Shown here in pieces: positions 6,527 to 7,120 of a stretch of 7,120 nt of DNA (position 1 is its first letter; every line of letters starts with the position of its first letter). The position numbers and the translations under genes were made by a program. Origin of the DNA: Fidelibacterota bacterium TCS52 (GTDB lineage Bacteria; Fidelibacterota; Fidelibacteria; Fidelibacterales; Fidelibacteraceae). The notes below the pieces were generated by a model, which worked only from the letters and a program-made list of their open reading frames with translations, ran no database searches and was not told where the DNA came from. The DNA is taken from positions 1 through 7,120 of the forward strand of contig LSCC01000041.1 of the NCBI GenBank assembly GCA_001577215.1. The letters are read 5' to 3'.

Positions 6527-7120
6527 ATGATTCTATTTTTTCTATCAAGTGGTCTGTTTCTTGGCTGGTCTCTCGGTGCGAATGATGCTGCAAACATTTT
6601 TGGAACAGCTGTGGGAACGCAAATGGTTAAATTTAAAACCGCTGCATTAGTTGCCACTATTTTTGTTATCATGGGAGCTGTAATTTCCGGAGCCGGAGCA
6701 AGTCATACACTCGGAAAATTGGGAGCAGTTAATGCTCTTGGTGGTGCATTTATGGTTGCATTTTCGGCAGCTTTTACTGTTTTTTGGATGACTAAATTAC
6801 ATTTACCTGTCTCAACATCTCAAGCTGTTGTTGGTGCAATTGTTGGATGGAATTTTTTCTCACATACTCAAACTGATTACGCTTCTTTATTAAAAATTGT
6901 ATCTACTTGGGTTTTTAGTCCAATACTTGCTGCCACATTCTCGGCTCTATTATATTTACTTCTTAAATATATCTTGAAACATTGGAAATTAAGTATTTTC
7001 AGATTAGATGTTTATACAAGAATTGCCCTTATTGTTGTTGGTGCATTTGGAGCATATTCTCTTGGCGCAAATAATATTGCAAATGTTATGGGTGTTTTTG
7101 TTCCTGTCTCTCCTTTTCCG
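6527..7120 (+). CDS. pit: Pit-family inorganic phosphate transporter, N-terminal part (3' end outside the window)
   Basis: The frame is open from the ATG at 6527 to the window edge, giving 198 codons without a stop. Full-length short Pit proteins are about 330 residues, so roughly the first 60% is visible. The first family signature is intact: GANDAANIFGTAVGT (17-31). LPVSTSQAVVGAIVG (93-107) matches the conserved middle segment, and GANNIANVMGVFVP (180-193) is the second, repeated signature that reflects the inverted duplication of the family. About five or six hydrophobic segments are seen (near 2-14, 38-58, 70-88, 97-111, 124-148, 164-182). Pit proteins carry phosphate, often as a metal-phosphate complex, across the inner membrane with H+ or Na+. 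The DUF47 gene 21 bases upstream is its expected partner. The second Pit-type half and the gene end are not visible. Confidence 0.95.
   Translation, partial: MILFFLSSGLFLGWSLGANDAANIFGTAVGTQMVKFKTAALVATIFVIMGAVISGAGASHTLGKLGAVNALGGAFMVAFSAAFTVFWMTKLHLPVSTSQAVVGAIVGWNFFSHTQTDYASLLKIVSTWVFSPILAATFSALLYLLLKYILKHWKLSIFRLDVYTRIALIVVGAFGAYSLGANNIANVMGVFVPVSPFP

Larger units (their letters stand above)
221..7120 (+). other. Probable single operon: CYTH enzyme, TTT transporter, Na+/Pi cotransporter, DUF47, Pit
   Basis: All six genes run in the same direction. The junctions are 15 bases, 15 bases, a 1-base overlap, an 11-base overlap and 21 bases. None of the gaps is long enough for an ordinary promoter plus leader, and none contains a hairpin with a T-run. 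The unit may start further upstream, because the fragment at 3-209 is only 11 bases away. A promoter inside a coding region cannot be excluded. Confidence 0.75.

Noticed and set aside
6507..6527. Six-codon leader frame (MIERRF) ending in TAATG at the pit start
   Set aside because: The arrangement overlaps the pit ribosome-binding site and could resemble a leader peptide, but it has no ribosome-binding site of its own and is short enough to be chance in AT-rich sequence.

Overview
The window is an AT-rich bacterial segment in which every supportable gene is on the + strand. Six genes follow an upstream gene fragment, with gaps of 21 bases or less and two stop/start overlaps, so it reads as one polycistronic unit. 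No RNA gene, IS element, CRISPR array, terminator hairpin or convincing promoter is visible, and no gene-free stretch exceeds 21 bases. Strong low-GC codon bias (AAA, GAA, TTA, AGA), Shine-Dalgarno sites before every gene and Sec signal peptides on proteins with extracytoplasmic domains suggest a low-GC, probably Gram-negative-type bacterium. The Bacteroidota/Ignavibacteria/Cloacimonadota sphere is a guess; the lineage cannot be fixed from the sequence.

Layout: (1) the 3' end of an unrecognised gene (3-209); (2) a short CYTH / triphosphate tunnel metalloenzyme (221-691); (3) a TTG-started gene encoding a fused TctC-type solute-binding protein plus TctB small membrane subunit (707-2203); (4) tctA, the large permease subunit of the same tripartite tricarboxylate transporter (TTT) family (2219-3724); (5) a Na+/phosphate cotransporter with an exported Ig-like domain at the front and a PhoU-like domain at the back (3724-5871); (6) a DUF47 / PhoU-like Pit-accessory protein (5861-6505); (7) the 5' part of a Pit-family phosphate transporter, running off the window (6527-7120).

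Functionally, genes 3 and 4 form a complete TTT importer made of two polypeptides instead of three, with the binding protein tethered to the membrane. Genes 5 to 7 are two different phosphate transport systems, each with its own PhoU-like regulatory module. The CYTH enzyme at the front probably hydrolyses tripolyphosphate or a related triphosphate. The tightest junction, a 1-base stop/start overlap, joins tctA to the Na+/phosphate cotransporter, which suggests that organic-anion uptake and phosphate handling are co-expressed. The individual protein assignments are secure. The TctC-TctB fusion, the Ig-like extension and the co-expression are the unusual points. Whether the locus forms one functional system is inference.
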